Below, one piece after another: positions 40,201-52,800 of a DNA stretch of 64,000 nt. Source of the stretch: Fratercula arctica (taxonomy: Eukaryota; Chordata; Aves; Charadriiformes; Alcidae); assembly GCA_947846985.1 (NCBI GenBank), contig CANTUZ010000003.1, forward strand, positions 53,702,096-53,766,095, in the 5' to 3' direction. Position 1 is the first letter of the stretch. Each line of letters opens with the position of its first letter. A model generated the notes under the pieces. The model was given only the letters and a program-made list of their open reading frames with translations. It was not told where the DNA came from and did not search any database. The translations under genes were made by a program, and so were the position numbers.

Positions 40201-43200
40201 GAGAGAGATAAAACTCTATCGCTGTGATTCGTATAAACCTAGATTAGCGTGGTTGTAGTTGAATAATCCATGATTCTCCCTCTTCAGTACTGTGTCAGCA
40301 AATGATGGCCATGGGTCACTATGATACAGTGTCTGCTACTTCTATAATTATCATGAATCAAATTTTACATGGAAAATACAATTGAAATGTGACTGCCTGT
40401 CATTGTGCTGCCTTCCAGAAAGATCGCGGTGCTGATAAAGTTCTCCAGGTGACTGTAACGCTTTTAGGTCTAATATATCAAGTTCCCTTGCAAAAAGACT
40501 TTACTTCAAAAATATTTGATATTTCAGTTCAGTTTCTTGTGAAACTCTGCATTTTGCATGCACTTGGTAGTACGGAAGTATTACTTTCCAGCAAACGCTC
40601 CCACGTCTTCGCATCATTTGGGACTTTATTACAGAGCATTTCCCCTTCCCAGTTACAAGAGTAAGCATCTGCTTACAGCTGTGTGTTTTCTGTGGTTCTT
40701 GCTGTAATGATTGTAACAGGTTTATTTCTGTTATGCTTCATTGTATAAAAGGTGTCCAGCAAAACAGATCATTTCCTAAGATAGCTGTGCTTTCCTAGAG
40801 TCATGGAGCATGTGATGTGCAGCCTGGACTGGTGCGTGGTTATTTACAGCGTAAGGAGTACGGCGTGGTCCAGTCGGCCCTGCTATGGACCACAACTCAG
40901 GAAGACCCGGATTTCCTTTTTGGCTCTATTACTTGTTTGTTGTGTTTCCCATTGCAAATAACTTCATCTTTGTGCATCTTCACCCTCTATTTCTGACTCA
41001 GATGTGGAGTGAAAACACCCTTAATCTATATGCAGTGTTTGGTACAATAAGAAGGATCTTGTTCTTTAGATGAGGTGTCCAGATGCTTCTGTAATAAGCT
41101 CTAAATACATGCTAAATGCTAAATAATATTTGAAGAAGTAACAAAACATGTTCAGAAGCTTGAACAGCATAAACAAACACTTGTCAGGAAAATTTTCATC
41201 ATCGTCCCACTACCTGTCATTTCCTGGTCCTGAATTTATTCTTGCATTATTTCTAGACTTTCCAGAACCTTATGTGTAGACAAAAGCTCCCATTTTACTT
41301 CCTATATTCCTCTGACTTCAGTAACTGTAACTTTGGTAAAATTGTCACTCATTATTACTACAAGAATTATAATATCTTGAACTGTGGCTGTCTGGCGTCG
41401 TGGCAGTTCAGGCAGTAAGAGCAAGTTGCTTAGAAAAGAGGGAGCTCCCTTTCACAGTTGCCAAAGGTAATTGTCAGCTAAGATGAAGCCCAAGCACTGA
41501 TGACTTTAGATTGAGTTTGTTTTTTAACACAGAAAATAGTCATACCAAGGAAAAAAAGCTCTTTTCAGAAGCTATGGTTATTGCGTTATGTCCTTGTCAG
41601 CATTCATTTTTTGGATATTGTGCAAATTGGATTAGTTTTCAGACATTTTAAAGCAAGGATAAGTGGCTAATGCAGAGAGGCTGCAGGAAGGGAGCACTGG
41701 GATTTCAGGGGAGACCTTGTCTCTGTTCAGTGCAGCGGGGGGAGCAGCCTGGCTCTCCCCGGTCCCCCCCCTCCCCGTGTTATGAAGGAGAAAGGAAACT
41801 TCTTGCTGCTCCTTTCCAGAAACAGCTCTTGTGCCAGGGGAAGTGAGTGGGAGATTTATGATTGGCATTGTACCTTTTGCAATGTGCAAAGCTCGAATTT
41901 ATTAGGAACGGATTTAGACCCTTCTGGCAGGGAAATGAGATACTTAAAGTGTAAATTGCCAACTTGTATTCCTCTTTCAACATTTGTACTTGAGAGGAGG
42001 GAGTGTTTTCCTACCAGTGGAGTCTTTAGCTACAGTTATTGCACCTTCAAAGTTACAACAAAACTCACTCTGACTTTTGTGGTAAGGCGTTTAGTGTGGA
42101 AAGGGTATGTATATGTTTTCTCTTTTTTCACCCTCTGATATAAAACACTAAAAATATTCCAAAAAATATTCCAAACTTTTCCAAAGGACTTCTGCAGCGG
42201 AAAGCACTAGTACAAAAAGTCCTTTGTTTCACAGGAGTATCCAAACCCGTGGTAAACTCTTGCTCGTTTTTTTTTCCTTCCAGACAGGTGCCATGAAGCT
42301 CTTTGACATTTGTAGAGCAGATGGGATGCCATTTTAGTGTTGTATCTAATTGACAGAACCTTACTAACTCTCTCCATGCATCCTGCCTCGGAAAGTGTGG
42401 GCTGTGGAGTCTTTGAGAGCACTTTTTCCTCATCAGCAACTTGCTTAACTCACTTACTGCCGAGTGAAGAGGGAAAGCGATAACTTGCTAACTGGCCTGT
42501 GAAGCCTCTTGGGAGTTCATAACCCAGGGAAATCATTTCTTGCTGCTGTATTTGCCATTTTGGCTGGTTGGTCACTTGCTGTTGACTTGGCTGCCATACA
42601 TTGTATTATGTATACCTGCAGCCACAGAAGTTAGTGTGCATATATGTTAATGTAAATAGCAGTGTTGTCTGTCTATTCAATCACATAATCACGTACGTAA
42701 TTGAGTATGTGTAGAATACATGAAGATGTCTGTGAAATGCTGTCTCTGAGGATGTGTGAAAGCACACGTCTCTCCATGCCTCCTCCCCCTCTCAGGCTCC
42801 CAAAGGAGGGATTTTGCAAATGTCCAGTTTTAGGATTCCAGGCACAGTGATGGTCTGATTTCCAAAAGGTGCCTGTGAAGGTTTCAGAGAAGAACATAGT
42901 TGTCCCAATCATTTCTGATAATCTTGGCATGCCACCATCATGCCCAGTTCTTGCACGTACGTGTGTCTCAGATGAAAAACACAGAGTAACTCTTTTGAGT
43001 GTAACTTCTGCTAAAGGTTGTACACTCCTTGGCAGGTCTGGTTTACACAAGAAAACCATATTTGCAATGTGCTTCCAGCACTTAAATCCCAATAGACACA
43101 TATGCTTCCCCAGAAGCTGCTTCTTTGAAGAAAGCAGGCAATAATTTCACTTTTGTAAAGGTAGCTTGACTGTGTTTTATGATGATTGTCATTGGATATG

Positions 43201-43783
43201 ACCAAGAGGGGTAGAAATACCCAAACAAATATTTAATGCATTTCAGTTGGAGTATAAATGAACTAATAAACCCCTTGCCCTTGAGCAGCTGTAATTTTTA
43301 GGATTATTCTTATGAGGCATATTGAGTTTGAGATTCTTGGCTTCCTTGTGCAGCGGCCTGTCCCTCTGGCAACTGCCATCCTCAGCCATCTCAGTTACAT
43401 GCTGCCACAGCCACTCAAACATCTCGTGCAAATGCTAATATTAAAAGCAAGCCAGGTGGTAGTAAACTCTGGGTTAGATCTTCAGGTCACTGTCAAAATC
43501 ACAGGATTTACAAATAACCTGTGTAAAAATTCTCCAGTTCAATAGTTGTGTCAATAGTTGTTTCTGTGGCAGTGGCATATAAAGCATTTCAATGCGCTTT
43601 GTGGCATCCTTGATACCCATAAGCTCTAATTCTAACTCGCGGCATTGTATGTTGGCCTTTTGGCGTGAATGCCTTTCGGATAGCCTTTTGAATAAATGCT
43701 GGCTGCTGTATGTAGAGCTTTCACACTCTGGTTTTAAAGAATTAAAACACAAAAAAGTATTAAAAAAAAAAAAAAAAGACCGA
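37231..43783. other. Non-coding stretch, no gene seen
   Basis: No supported exon. Simple sequence includes A runs at 39331-39348 and 43762-43777. A perfect 10-bp inverted repeat lies at 42182-42226. Two short tandem duplications lie at 42148-42174 (the words 'aaatattcca' twice) and 43538-43561 ('tcaatagttgtg' twice). The part at 38500-38680 has a repeat-like feel, but I could not assign it. Confidence 0.55.
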
Positions 43784-44755
43784 GAAGAATCTTAAGAGGT
43801 TATTTAGCCAACCCCAAGCCCCAGAGCAGAATCAGTTGTACCAAAATAATGGGATGTTAGGAGGCTCTCAAGAACAGGTTAGACAGTGATGAAGGCACCA
43901 CACTGACCCCAGGCAATCAATTCCACCACTTTTACAAACCTTGCAGTTAGAAAGCTTTTTCTAGTGTTTAACCAAACATCACCCCTGCTGCAATTAAACC
44001 TGTTCGTTCTTGCCCTATCCCCAGTAGATAGAGAAATTTATTTTTCTTAGCAAAGCAAAGCTTTTACGTATTTGAAAATTATTATCCTATTCTCTGGATA
44101 TCTTCTTTTGTCTTAAATAAAGCATCCTCATCCTTTCAGTCTCTGCTCGTAAACATCTCATTCGTGGAGTTGTCTTCTTCATTTTCTCCCTTAGTCCCTG
44201 TCTGTCTTGAGGTCTAGGGCACGCTGGGTCAAAACACAACCCAGTACTCCAGCTGAGGGTGAGGGCTTGGGCTTGGAGAGCAGCGTATAGCTTGCTACGT
44301 GTCTTGCATGTGATTGTGTAACCTACTGCCTCTACCACGTATGTCCTAATATGAGACTCTGCCACAAGATGACTTGTTTGATTCATGATCAGTTGTCATT
44401 TTCAAGCTCTCTGAGCTTTTTGTCATCTATAAAATTAGCAAGCATATTCTCTAGTCTACCAGCCAAGCTGTTAATTAAAATATTGAAGAACAGATCCCTG
44501 CAAAACCCCACTCAATATATTCTTTCACTTTGGCCAACAACCACTGAAAACTAATCTCTGAAAGTTTTTTTTTCAACCAGTTGTGTACCACTTCATAATG
44601 GTGTCAGCTGACTGTATTGAATACGGTAGAAACCTTATTAAATTCAATATGTATTCCATCTGCTGCTACTTCTTATCCAGTCCCAATTATCCTCCAAGGA
44701 AGGAAATTAGATTGATTTGACACAATTAATTCTTGACAAATCCATTTGGCTGTTT
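43784..44755 (-). mobile_element. Long, old CR1-like LINE remnant
   Basis: Landmarks occur in the order expected for a reverse-complemented CR1-class LINE. At the left are 'agccaacccc', 'caatcaattccaccac' and 'agaaagctttttctagtg', then 'cctgttcgttcttgcccta'. Further right come 'cccagtactccagctgag', 'gatccctgcaaaacccc' and 'caaatccatttggctgtt'. Close to 1 kb is recognisable, making it the longest element in the window. The sense strand is minus. Frame-disrupting changes are many, and no reverse-transcriptase frame survives. The subfamily appears older and different from the clean copy at 49.5 kb. Confidence 0.75.
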
Positions 44756-47700
44756 TAAACTCTTACAGGATAATAAGGTGGAAAAAGAAACGTTATATAA
44801 CTCGTCTGTGTATCTTTCCAGCCCCTCACTTGCCCTCCCTTCGCCTTCCTGAACTCTCCTCTTCAGGAGTCCTCATTTGTAATTACCGTGGTGCAGGAGT
44901 GAGAACAAGAGATGGAGGCAGCAGTCATTATCACTGCCAAAATCTTTGCATCTCAAAGCCAAGCCTGGGCATTCTTGGATGAACGTGAACAGGTTAAGCT
45001 TATTTGAAACCACCAGGCACACTAAGTAGCCTCTAATACTGTTCAGCCCTTTGGTACAGACAGGAATCGTCTGTCATATGCAGAGCCTGGTACAGTCATT
45101 TCTCATACATCCATATAAAAACAATTCAGTTATTTAACCTCTGTTACCTATATATATGTACACACTTCTTTGGGAAATAGTAGGTGCTAAAATATTTTAA
45201 AACTGTTTCTCCCTTGCCAAAATCTTTGGATGCATTTGAACTTGTTAGAGATCAGGATAATATTGCGCATGTTTGGGGGTGCTGTGAATAACTAGGTCCT
45301 TTGAATTCCTTTCTGGTTGCAGACAAACATGCACAATAACTGGGCAAGTATAGGCAATAGAAGGCGTAAGTTTAAATCATGTTTGATACATTGAAAACTT
45401 CTTTAACTACCCAAGAGAATAATTGTATTTCCTTTCTAATAAAAGTAGTACAGGTCTCTTAGTATAATGCTACCTAGAAAATGCTAGGAGATAAAAAGGT
45501 ATCACGACATTTGGAGAATGCTTTTAAGAGGTAAGGAATTTGGCTTTTTGACAAGTCAAAATGCAGTCTTTTCTTAGCTGTATCTGCTCATGAAGCTTAC
45601 ATATACAACTATAGTAAGTAAATAATAATAAACAATAAGTATAATAATGATATTTTTCTCCCCAGGAGTTTTAAATTTCTCTAGAAAAACCTGAAAGTTG
45701 GTGAGTAATGAAAATAGTCTAACTGAGGCCCAATACCTTGCTGGCATCTTACCATATGCTTACGTATTCCCTAAATGCCACATGTGTAATCATGGGGAAC
45801 CTAAGGGCCACATGGGCTTTCCAGAATTCTTAGGCAACTGCCCGGGTAGCGTACCCCTTAGAATTATCCATTAAATACACCCATGCAACGCATGTGAAAT
45901 TAAGTCATTGATTGTATCTAGCCCAGCGCCTTGTGAGCTGACGGCCTGCCCCTGCTGCTGCTTCCTAAGTGGTGGAGATGGCAGATAATATAAAGCGACT
46001 CCAGAAGGTCACGTGGCTTGCCCCCAAAATACAGAGTTACTGCTGCTATTTCTTTTATTCCCCTCACCAATACAGCAAATTTCTTTCTTTCCTTTTAGTC
46101 CACTTTCACATATTTTGCCTCAATGACAAATAGCTATGACTTCTGAAATGACCAAAACTTCTTTTGTATATACAAATAATGTCATCGTTTTAGCAGCCAA
46201 TATTTCAGGGCTTAAAAACACATAGATTTATCTCATTGCCCCGAGTTACACCCTCTTGAGCTTTCTTTAGGAATCTGACTTTCCCCTTGGTGTTTACACA
46301 CCCTTTGTGCTTTCAGATAATCACTGCATCCTTTCCAGTTCCTTTAACCTTCATCTAGCCAAGCAACAGTTGTTTGTTTAAATTTGTTCTCATAAATCAC
46401 ATCTTCCCACAGAAGTCAAAAGGGAACGTGTGAGGCATTTCTGGGATCAAGTGTATTAGTAACTTTCAAAGACCCAAATCTCAATTACTTTTTGTTAGGC
46501 ATATGTTGCTACAGGATACACATTGTACTGAAGAAGCGTATTTGGCCATCTTCAAACAGAATTGCCTAATTATTAAATCCTTGCAAATGAAGATTCATTT
46601 TTCTGAGAACTAGAGATACCAGCCTACTCTACGTATACTTAAACAAAATTACTTCCTTGTAAAAATTCATCAATGTGGAGCCAATGCAGTTAGCTCATTG
46701 CCCTCGAGGGCTGTTGTATCATCATCGATGCAGTTGGTTGAGTTGTGGAGGGTAAATTCCTCCCGCTCACACCACCGCAGTCACAATAATCCTTCTGTTC
46801 ACAAACTTCCCAAAATATTTATTGAGAGAATAGCTTGGAGGTATGTTTTCAGCAATGCTTAAGCCTGTTTTCACTTGTCTTTCTTGCTTACCTCTTTTTT
46901 TTTTGTTTTAATTACATTTTGGGAATGGGTTGGCCAGTGCTTAAAAGCTGGAGTTTCAGATAGAGGGCTTCTCCTTGCTTTAATTAGTTTGACAGGCACT
47001 TCTGCTTTCCAGCTGAGTTGCCCTAACTGGAAGCAGCTGCTTTTTGGAATTACTCCCCCTCCTTGCTGTGTTACAGAAGTAATAAGCGTCCCATGCCCCT
47101 TCAATGAATTTATGGATGTAAAATGCACTGTTCCAAGGCTTCAGGTGTGCCTGGCTGAAGAGAGATGTTTGTCTTCTTTCTCTGTTACTTAATGAAGTTT
47201 TATGAAGTGAAACATGTCATTAACAATATAGGCAAAATGAAATGCACAGATCGGATATGATTCTCCGCTTCCTTGTTAACTCTTGTTAGTGAGCGTAGAG
47301 CAGATTTTAATATATTTTTCCATGGCAATTTGAAACTCTGTGTTGAGAGAGAAAGTCTTGAATGATTGCACAGCTTGCAAGGTAGCGAAGAGTAAAGCTT
47401 CTCCAGAAGAGCACAGGCTCTGTGAATCAAGCTCATGCCTGTGTTTACAGCCACGGCTGAAATGAATACTTACCATCTTGACTACACTGACAGTGTCTTG
47501 TGAATGCTCCTGATTTCATCACTAGCTTGATGATTTATTTAACATCCTACCACCTGGAGCCAAGTGATGTAAAAATCTCAATTTGCTGCTGTTTTTTTTT
47601 CATAATGGAAATGTAAATTCTAGCTTTTATTTTCCAATAAAAGTATGAAAATGTGACCTAAGTGCACCCTGATGACTCAGACAATTGAAGCTGAAGCACT

Positions 47701-49538
47701 CCAAAAGTCTTACTTTAAAAATTCCATTATATTTAAACACAAGTGCAATTTTCAGGTGCCTGACACCTGTGAGTTTTGAACACTTATCATTACAGCAGAA
47801 ATTGCAACACCACGTGTAACACAACAGCTTGCCTACTGCTTGCTAGTCACCTGCTGTTTGTTTTTCCATAAATTATCTCTTAATGTACATGTCTGGGCTT
47901 GCTGGGTGGTGCACAGGTCAGTTAATCCAGGGGTGCGACTGTGAGATGGGGAGGACACGTGTGTTTTGGGCTGATCTGGTACTGCAGGGAACGGGCAGGA
48001 AGCATTTAAAAGGAAAGGTAGGGTAGCTGTTTGGAAAGTGAGAGAAGACTGAGTGCTCTGCATCCATCAGGTCCCGCTGATGGGAGCTGTTTCCAGGGAT
48101 GGAGGCGAGAGGAAAAGCTCTGGTGATGGAGCAGGAGTTATCCCAGCAGAAACTGATCTGAAAGAAGAGCTTGAAGCCAGTACATTCTTCCCAAGTGGCT
48201 GCAATAGGGAGAATTGACCCTAGGCTGATCTTTGCTCAACTGTAAGCAAACATCAAATAGTCACATCTGGTCTATTATCTTCACCTGTGGCTAGCTGAGA
48301 TCATCATTTGTTTGGTTGGTTTCTGCATTAAGTAGGCCCACCTACTCCTTCACTAATAATATATCCATGTGACTTGGGACACAGGCTTAAAAAGTGCCAA
48401 GTCTGAGCTCAGTACTGACTCCTTGTAGGACTGAAAATTGGGCTTTGGTAGTGTCTGTTTGCTGCTTGTTCAGAATGGTGGTATATTAACTTTTAAAGAA
48501 ACATTTGAGGAAATAATTTGTGTTCTGTTATGTTTTAGGACAATATTTAATTGATAAATTGGGAGTGGGTGTTAGGTGGAGCGTAGGGGAGGTGACTTTT
48601 GGGTGGAAGTGGTCTGTTCTGTAAGAAAAGCTAAGCAGCTCTTCCTCTTCTGTTTTCTTGCAAGTCTCTACCATTGGCATGTTTCTGTCACGTGTACTTT
48701 GCTGTAATATTTTGCTAAGGGTAGCTCTGTAAATTTTTGTCTCTCCATTGATAGCAAGAAGATAACTTTTTTTTTTTTTGAGATCTACATTTTCATTTCA
48801 TAATTGGTTGCTTTTACAAAGGTATTTGTGTAAGCTCTTGGGTTTCTTTTCCCAGAAGTATTGCTTTTAGGAAAAGGTATTTTCCCTTTCAAAGGGAGAT
48901 GCAATAAACATCTTCTCTGTCCGTTCTTATTTTAAAAACTTGAGCTGGTCACAAACTGAGTAGTAATAAAACAGTCATTGTGTGAGCTTGGCCATCTCTC
49001 TTGGTGCTCCTCCCACCTTACAACAGCCAACTTGGTGTGATATTTATGTCAGCGCTGAGCATCTCTGAAATACACAGCTCTCACACGCTACTAAGTTGTA
49101 CCTTATTCTTGGCTGGTTTTATGATGCATTTTGGGATGAGATCATCAGACTCCTTTTCATTAGTAATTCACTAAGAGTTTCAACAAAGGAATCAAAGGAC
49201 ACCGCATTTGGAAAAAGGAGAGGCTGAAAGTCTATTCCCAGTTCTGAGGCTTGCTTTTTCTCCTCTTTCACTTCCCCAGTTCTAAAATTATTTGGGATAA
49301 GAGCAGCCAAAGGACATGGAGCTAAATAGGTCTGTCTCTGTGGATTTACAAAAACAGGTTTGTATGCATCCTTTTTAGCAGATGCTTATGAGAGAATATA
49401 AGAAGTTTAGGAAGCTCCTGTCAATGACGGTGTAGAGACTTCCCCTAGACATCCCAAAGGACACTGAACTCCTGTCTGAAAAATTAACTAAGGTTTATAA
49501 AACATTTTGTAAAAAGTGCTGCAGAAAACTAATAGAAA
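44756..49538. other. Non-coding stretch, no gene seen
   Basis: No supported exon. There is an ATA-rich tract at about 45605-45652 and a T run at 48768-48779. The remainder is unremarkable AT-rich DNA with short scattered open frames. Confidence 0.55.
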
Positions 49539-49860
49539 ATCATAGAAGATGAAAGATCATCTTAAAGATCATCTAGTTCCAACCCCCCTGCCGTGGGCAG
49601 GGACACCTCCCACTAGACCAGGCTGCTCAAAGCCCCATCCAGCCTGGCCCTGAACACCTCCAGGGATGAGGCATCCACAACTTCCCTGGGCAACCTGTTC
49701 CAGTGCCTCACCACCCTCACAGCAAAGAATTTCTTCCTGATATCCAATCTAAATCTCCCCTCTTTCAGTTTAAAACCTCGTTACCCCTCATCCTATTGCT
49801 CCACTCCCTCATAAAGAGTCCCTCCCCATCTCTCCTGTAGGCCCCCTTCAGGTACTGGAA
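49539..49860 (-). mobile_element. CR1 LINE, 5'-truncated, relatively young copy
   Basis: This is the clearest repeat in the window. It runs from 'atcatagaagatg' through 'atcatctagttccaaccccc', 'gggcagggacacctcccact', 'caaagccccatccagcctgg', 'gggcaacctgttccagtgcc', 'aaagaatttcttcctgata' and 'ttcaggtactgg'. This is almost consensus-like avian CR1 3' sequence in reverse complement, so the element reads on minus and is truncated at its 5' end (right edge). Low divergence compared with the other CR1 pieces here suggests a later insertion. There is no coding capacity, only the 3' part. Confidence 0.97.
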
Positions 49861-52800
49861 AATGATTGCTAACTATTTAAATGTTGACAGGAAACAACAA
49901 AGCATCAAAGCTGGCTTTGCCATGCAGCTAGAGAAGAGAGGATGCTGAGTTTGGGTGGAGAAGGCAGAAATAAGTAACATGGAGAAGCAAGAGTCTTAGA
50001 AAATTTTGGAAATTGTCCAGACAGTGCCTGACATTGCAAGAGGCAGATGGAGTCCTTGATCTGCGGGTGGTTTTGAAGTGGCGTGCTGAGCACCTAATCA
50101 GGATCATGGCTGTGGTGTCCCTGGGAAAATGTGCTCCTTGCTGGTCACACTCCGGCTCCTGGAGCCCCTCGGCTGGCTGAGCCGGTGCTGCTGCCTCCCA
50201 GTTAAGAAACATAGTGCTGTGCTCCATGGCGGGGAGGGAAACTGGGCAGGATATGAGAGGCCTTTGTGGAGCACATCTGCGGGCAGGAAGGGAGGATACA
50301 AACCTTTCCTTTCTCCTTATGAGTCAAAAGGTATCCCTCCAGAAGGGCTGTGATACTTGCTTCATTTGTGTTTATATTTCTTTTCCTTATATGATTTGTC
50401 ATGCAAAGTCACAGCCACTGTGTTTTAACTGAAGCCTGCCGAGCTTAACAGTGTTTGTGTGTCTACCGAGCATGGTGCTAGCCCGAAGCGTTAACACTAC
50501 TGGAATGATTTTCCCGGGCATGTGTCTCTCCCTCCTTATTTTTTAATCTCGTAGGCTACTGATATATAGGGGAATGATGGATCGGGTGTAATGTGTAGAC
50601 TTCAGACTTGTATCAGAATAAAGCAATTCGTTGTTCCTAACTGCTTTCTACTGATAGAATTTAGTAGACTTAACTCCATCTGGTTCATGTTGGGCATATT
50701 AGTGTACTGCTTCTGCTGTGGTGTGGTACTCTAGTCACGAGGCTGGCAATAAGACTGGGAGCTGACAGCTAAGCCTCTAAAAGAATAAATAATGGTTTCT
50801 GACTGTACAGCAGAGAGTATTTGGTCTAAATACTGTCTATTTTAAAGCCACTGGATAAGTATTGTTTACACCGCTTTTAAAATCAGGAATATTTTCTGTA
50901 GTTATCTAACTGGCAGAGGATGCTGAAACTTGATCATTTCAGGAATATATAGCAGTCTGATGTGCAAATGCACATGATGGATCTAGTGCTCTCTTATACT
51001 TTATGCCTGTATGTACTAAGAGTGTCTGAGACAGGAGGACAGCCTTTTCGGCAGAATGGCTGATGGGTTGGGTGTGTGGGTCCCCATCCTGCCCCACATG
51101 AGAGGCTTTCTGGAGTGGCCACTTCTGCTTCCTGATAGAGAGCAGCTGCCAGCTTCTTTGGCTGATACAGGTGAAGTACCCCACTCCGAGGGAACCCGCT
51201 ACCAGAAATAATAATCATACTTAAATAATTCTTAAGGAAAATATTTTAAAAATTAAGTAATGGGTGAGAATTAAAAGAAATGATGTTTTAGAAGACTTTC
51301 CAAAAAATGTAGCGAGGACAATGAGATAAAATTGTTCCAAGATGGACTGTGATAAGTTAATGGGGTGGAGCCTGCAACCAGTGAGGGCTGCAATTCCAAA
51401 CAAAGGCTGTGATGTGAAACTCTGCACCTTTCAATTTGATGACCTCCACCAAGGGAAACGAGGGAGAGAGCTGAAAGGAGATACAATCACTGCTAATAAC
51501 ATGTTGCATTGTAATTTGCTTGTGTTAAGAGTTTTAGTGCTTTTGCAGGTCACCTGTAGGAGCTAGCTGGAATTTTTATTTCTCCCTTCCCTTGCACCCT
51601 CTGTGCATACAATGGCTTGCTTATTTATTTCTCTGAAGCTTTGATGTTCTGATTTAAACTTGATCTGCTGGGCAGGGTGGTGTTAGTGATGTTGAGAAAC
51701 CTCATGTGTTTTGTTCATGCATGCAAAGTTAATTGCCAGGCCTCTGAGCAGGAAGCCATTTCCCTCAGGTCATCTACCAGGAACCCATGAAGTTTGGTGT
51801 CCGTTACAGTGTTGGGCACGATCCACTTTCCAAGGCAACCTGATCTCTCCCGGCCTCTTGCATGTAGTTTAAAATTTATATCAAACTGCTTGGGGTTGTT
51901 TGTGGTATAGATTTCTTGGATTAAATGCCTTTTATGTGGTTGCCAGCAGTTGTGATAGTCTGGTTCTGATGGTGCGCATTGGCTTTTCTGGTTCATTTTG
52001 ATTAACGTTTCAATTTTTCACTGTTAAATGCTTTGTTGAAACCATTGTGTCGCTTTTGTGTGCCACTGTGGTGAGACGATACACAGTAATTAGGGACAGA
52101 AAGATTGTCATCTTTTGTCTTAATGACTCAGAGGTTTGTGTTTGAGGTTTGTCCTTTTCACAGAGAAAGAGTTTGGCCTGGTGAAGGCAATCTCCCTAAA
52201 CCCTCAGTAAAGAAAAGAGAAAGATGAGCTTCTCTACGGCCACCTTAACCTGGAGCTAGGATCCTGCTCTGAGTATCCCTTTAGAAGAAAATCCGTCTTT
52301 CTTGAATATAGAAGAGTACTCTGCAAATTGGTTAATCCTGCCTGGTGTGTAGATGTGGGAAGCTCTTATTAACTGCACGCCCACATGTAGCTGATGGTGT
52401 GATAGGAAGATACACTCACATGCACGCTGCATCTGCCGTAACTGGGCGAAACTAGATTCACCACATACGTGTTGATCGTTTCCCTCTCCTGTGGAGAGAT
52501 TTGCAGGAGAACAACCGTGGGGAGCTTTGTAGCTGCTCTGTGGAGGGACTTTCTGCCCAGAGTGCACTGGAGTGCAGGTGGGAGCAACCATGATCCCAGG
52601 TACCGTGGGTGCGACACACTGAGGAACGGTATCAGTATCGCTGCCCCACTGCCCAGTGCTGCCCGCAACAACCCTTTTCCAAGACTTCCAAATGTTAAGC
52701 ACCTGGTCAGAGGTCCTGTGAAATGTCCCAAAAATCTCAGAAAATCGACCGGATTTATTTCTTACCAGTAGTGTATAGAGGTCCAGTACAACATGCTTCT

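Noticed and set aside
45880..46040. Possible MIR-like or LF-SINE-like core ('aaggtcacgtggcttgcc')
   Set aside because: Only one short phrase resembles the core and the order of words is wrong for MIR.
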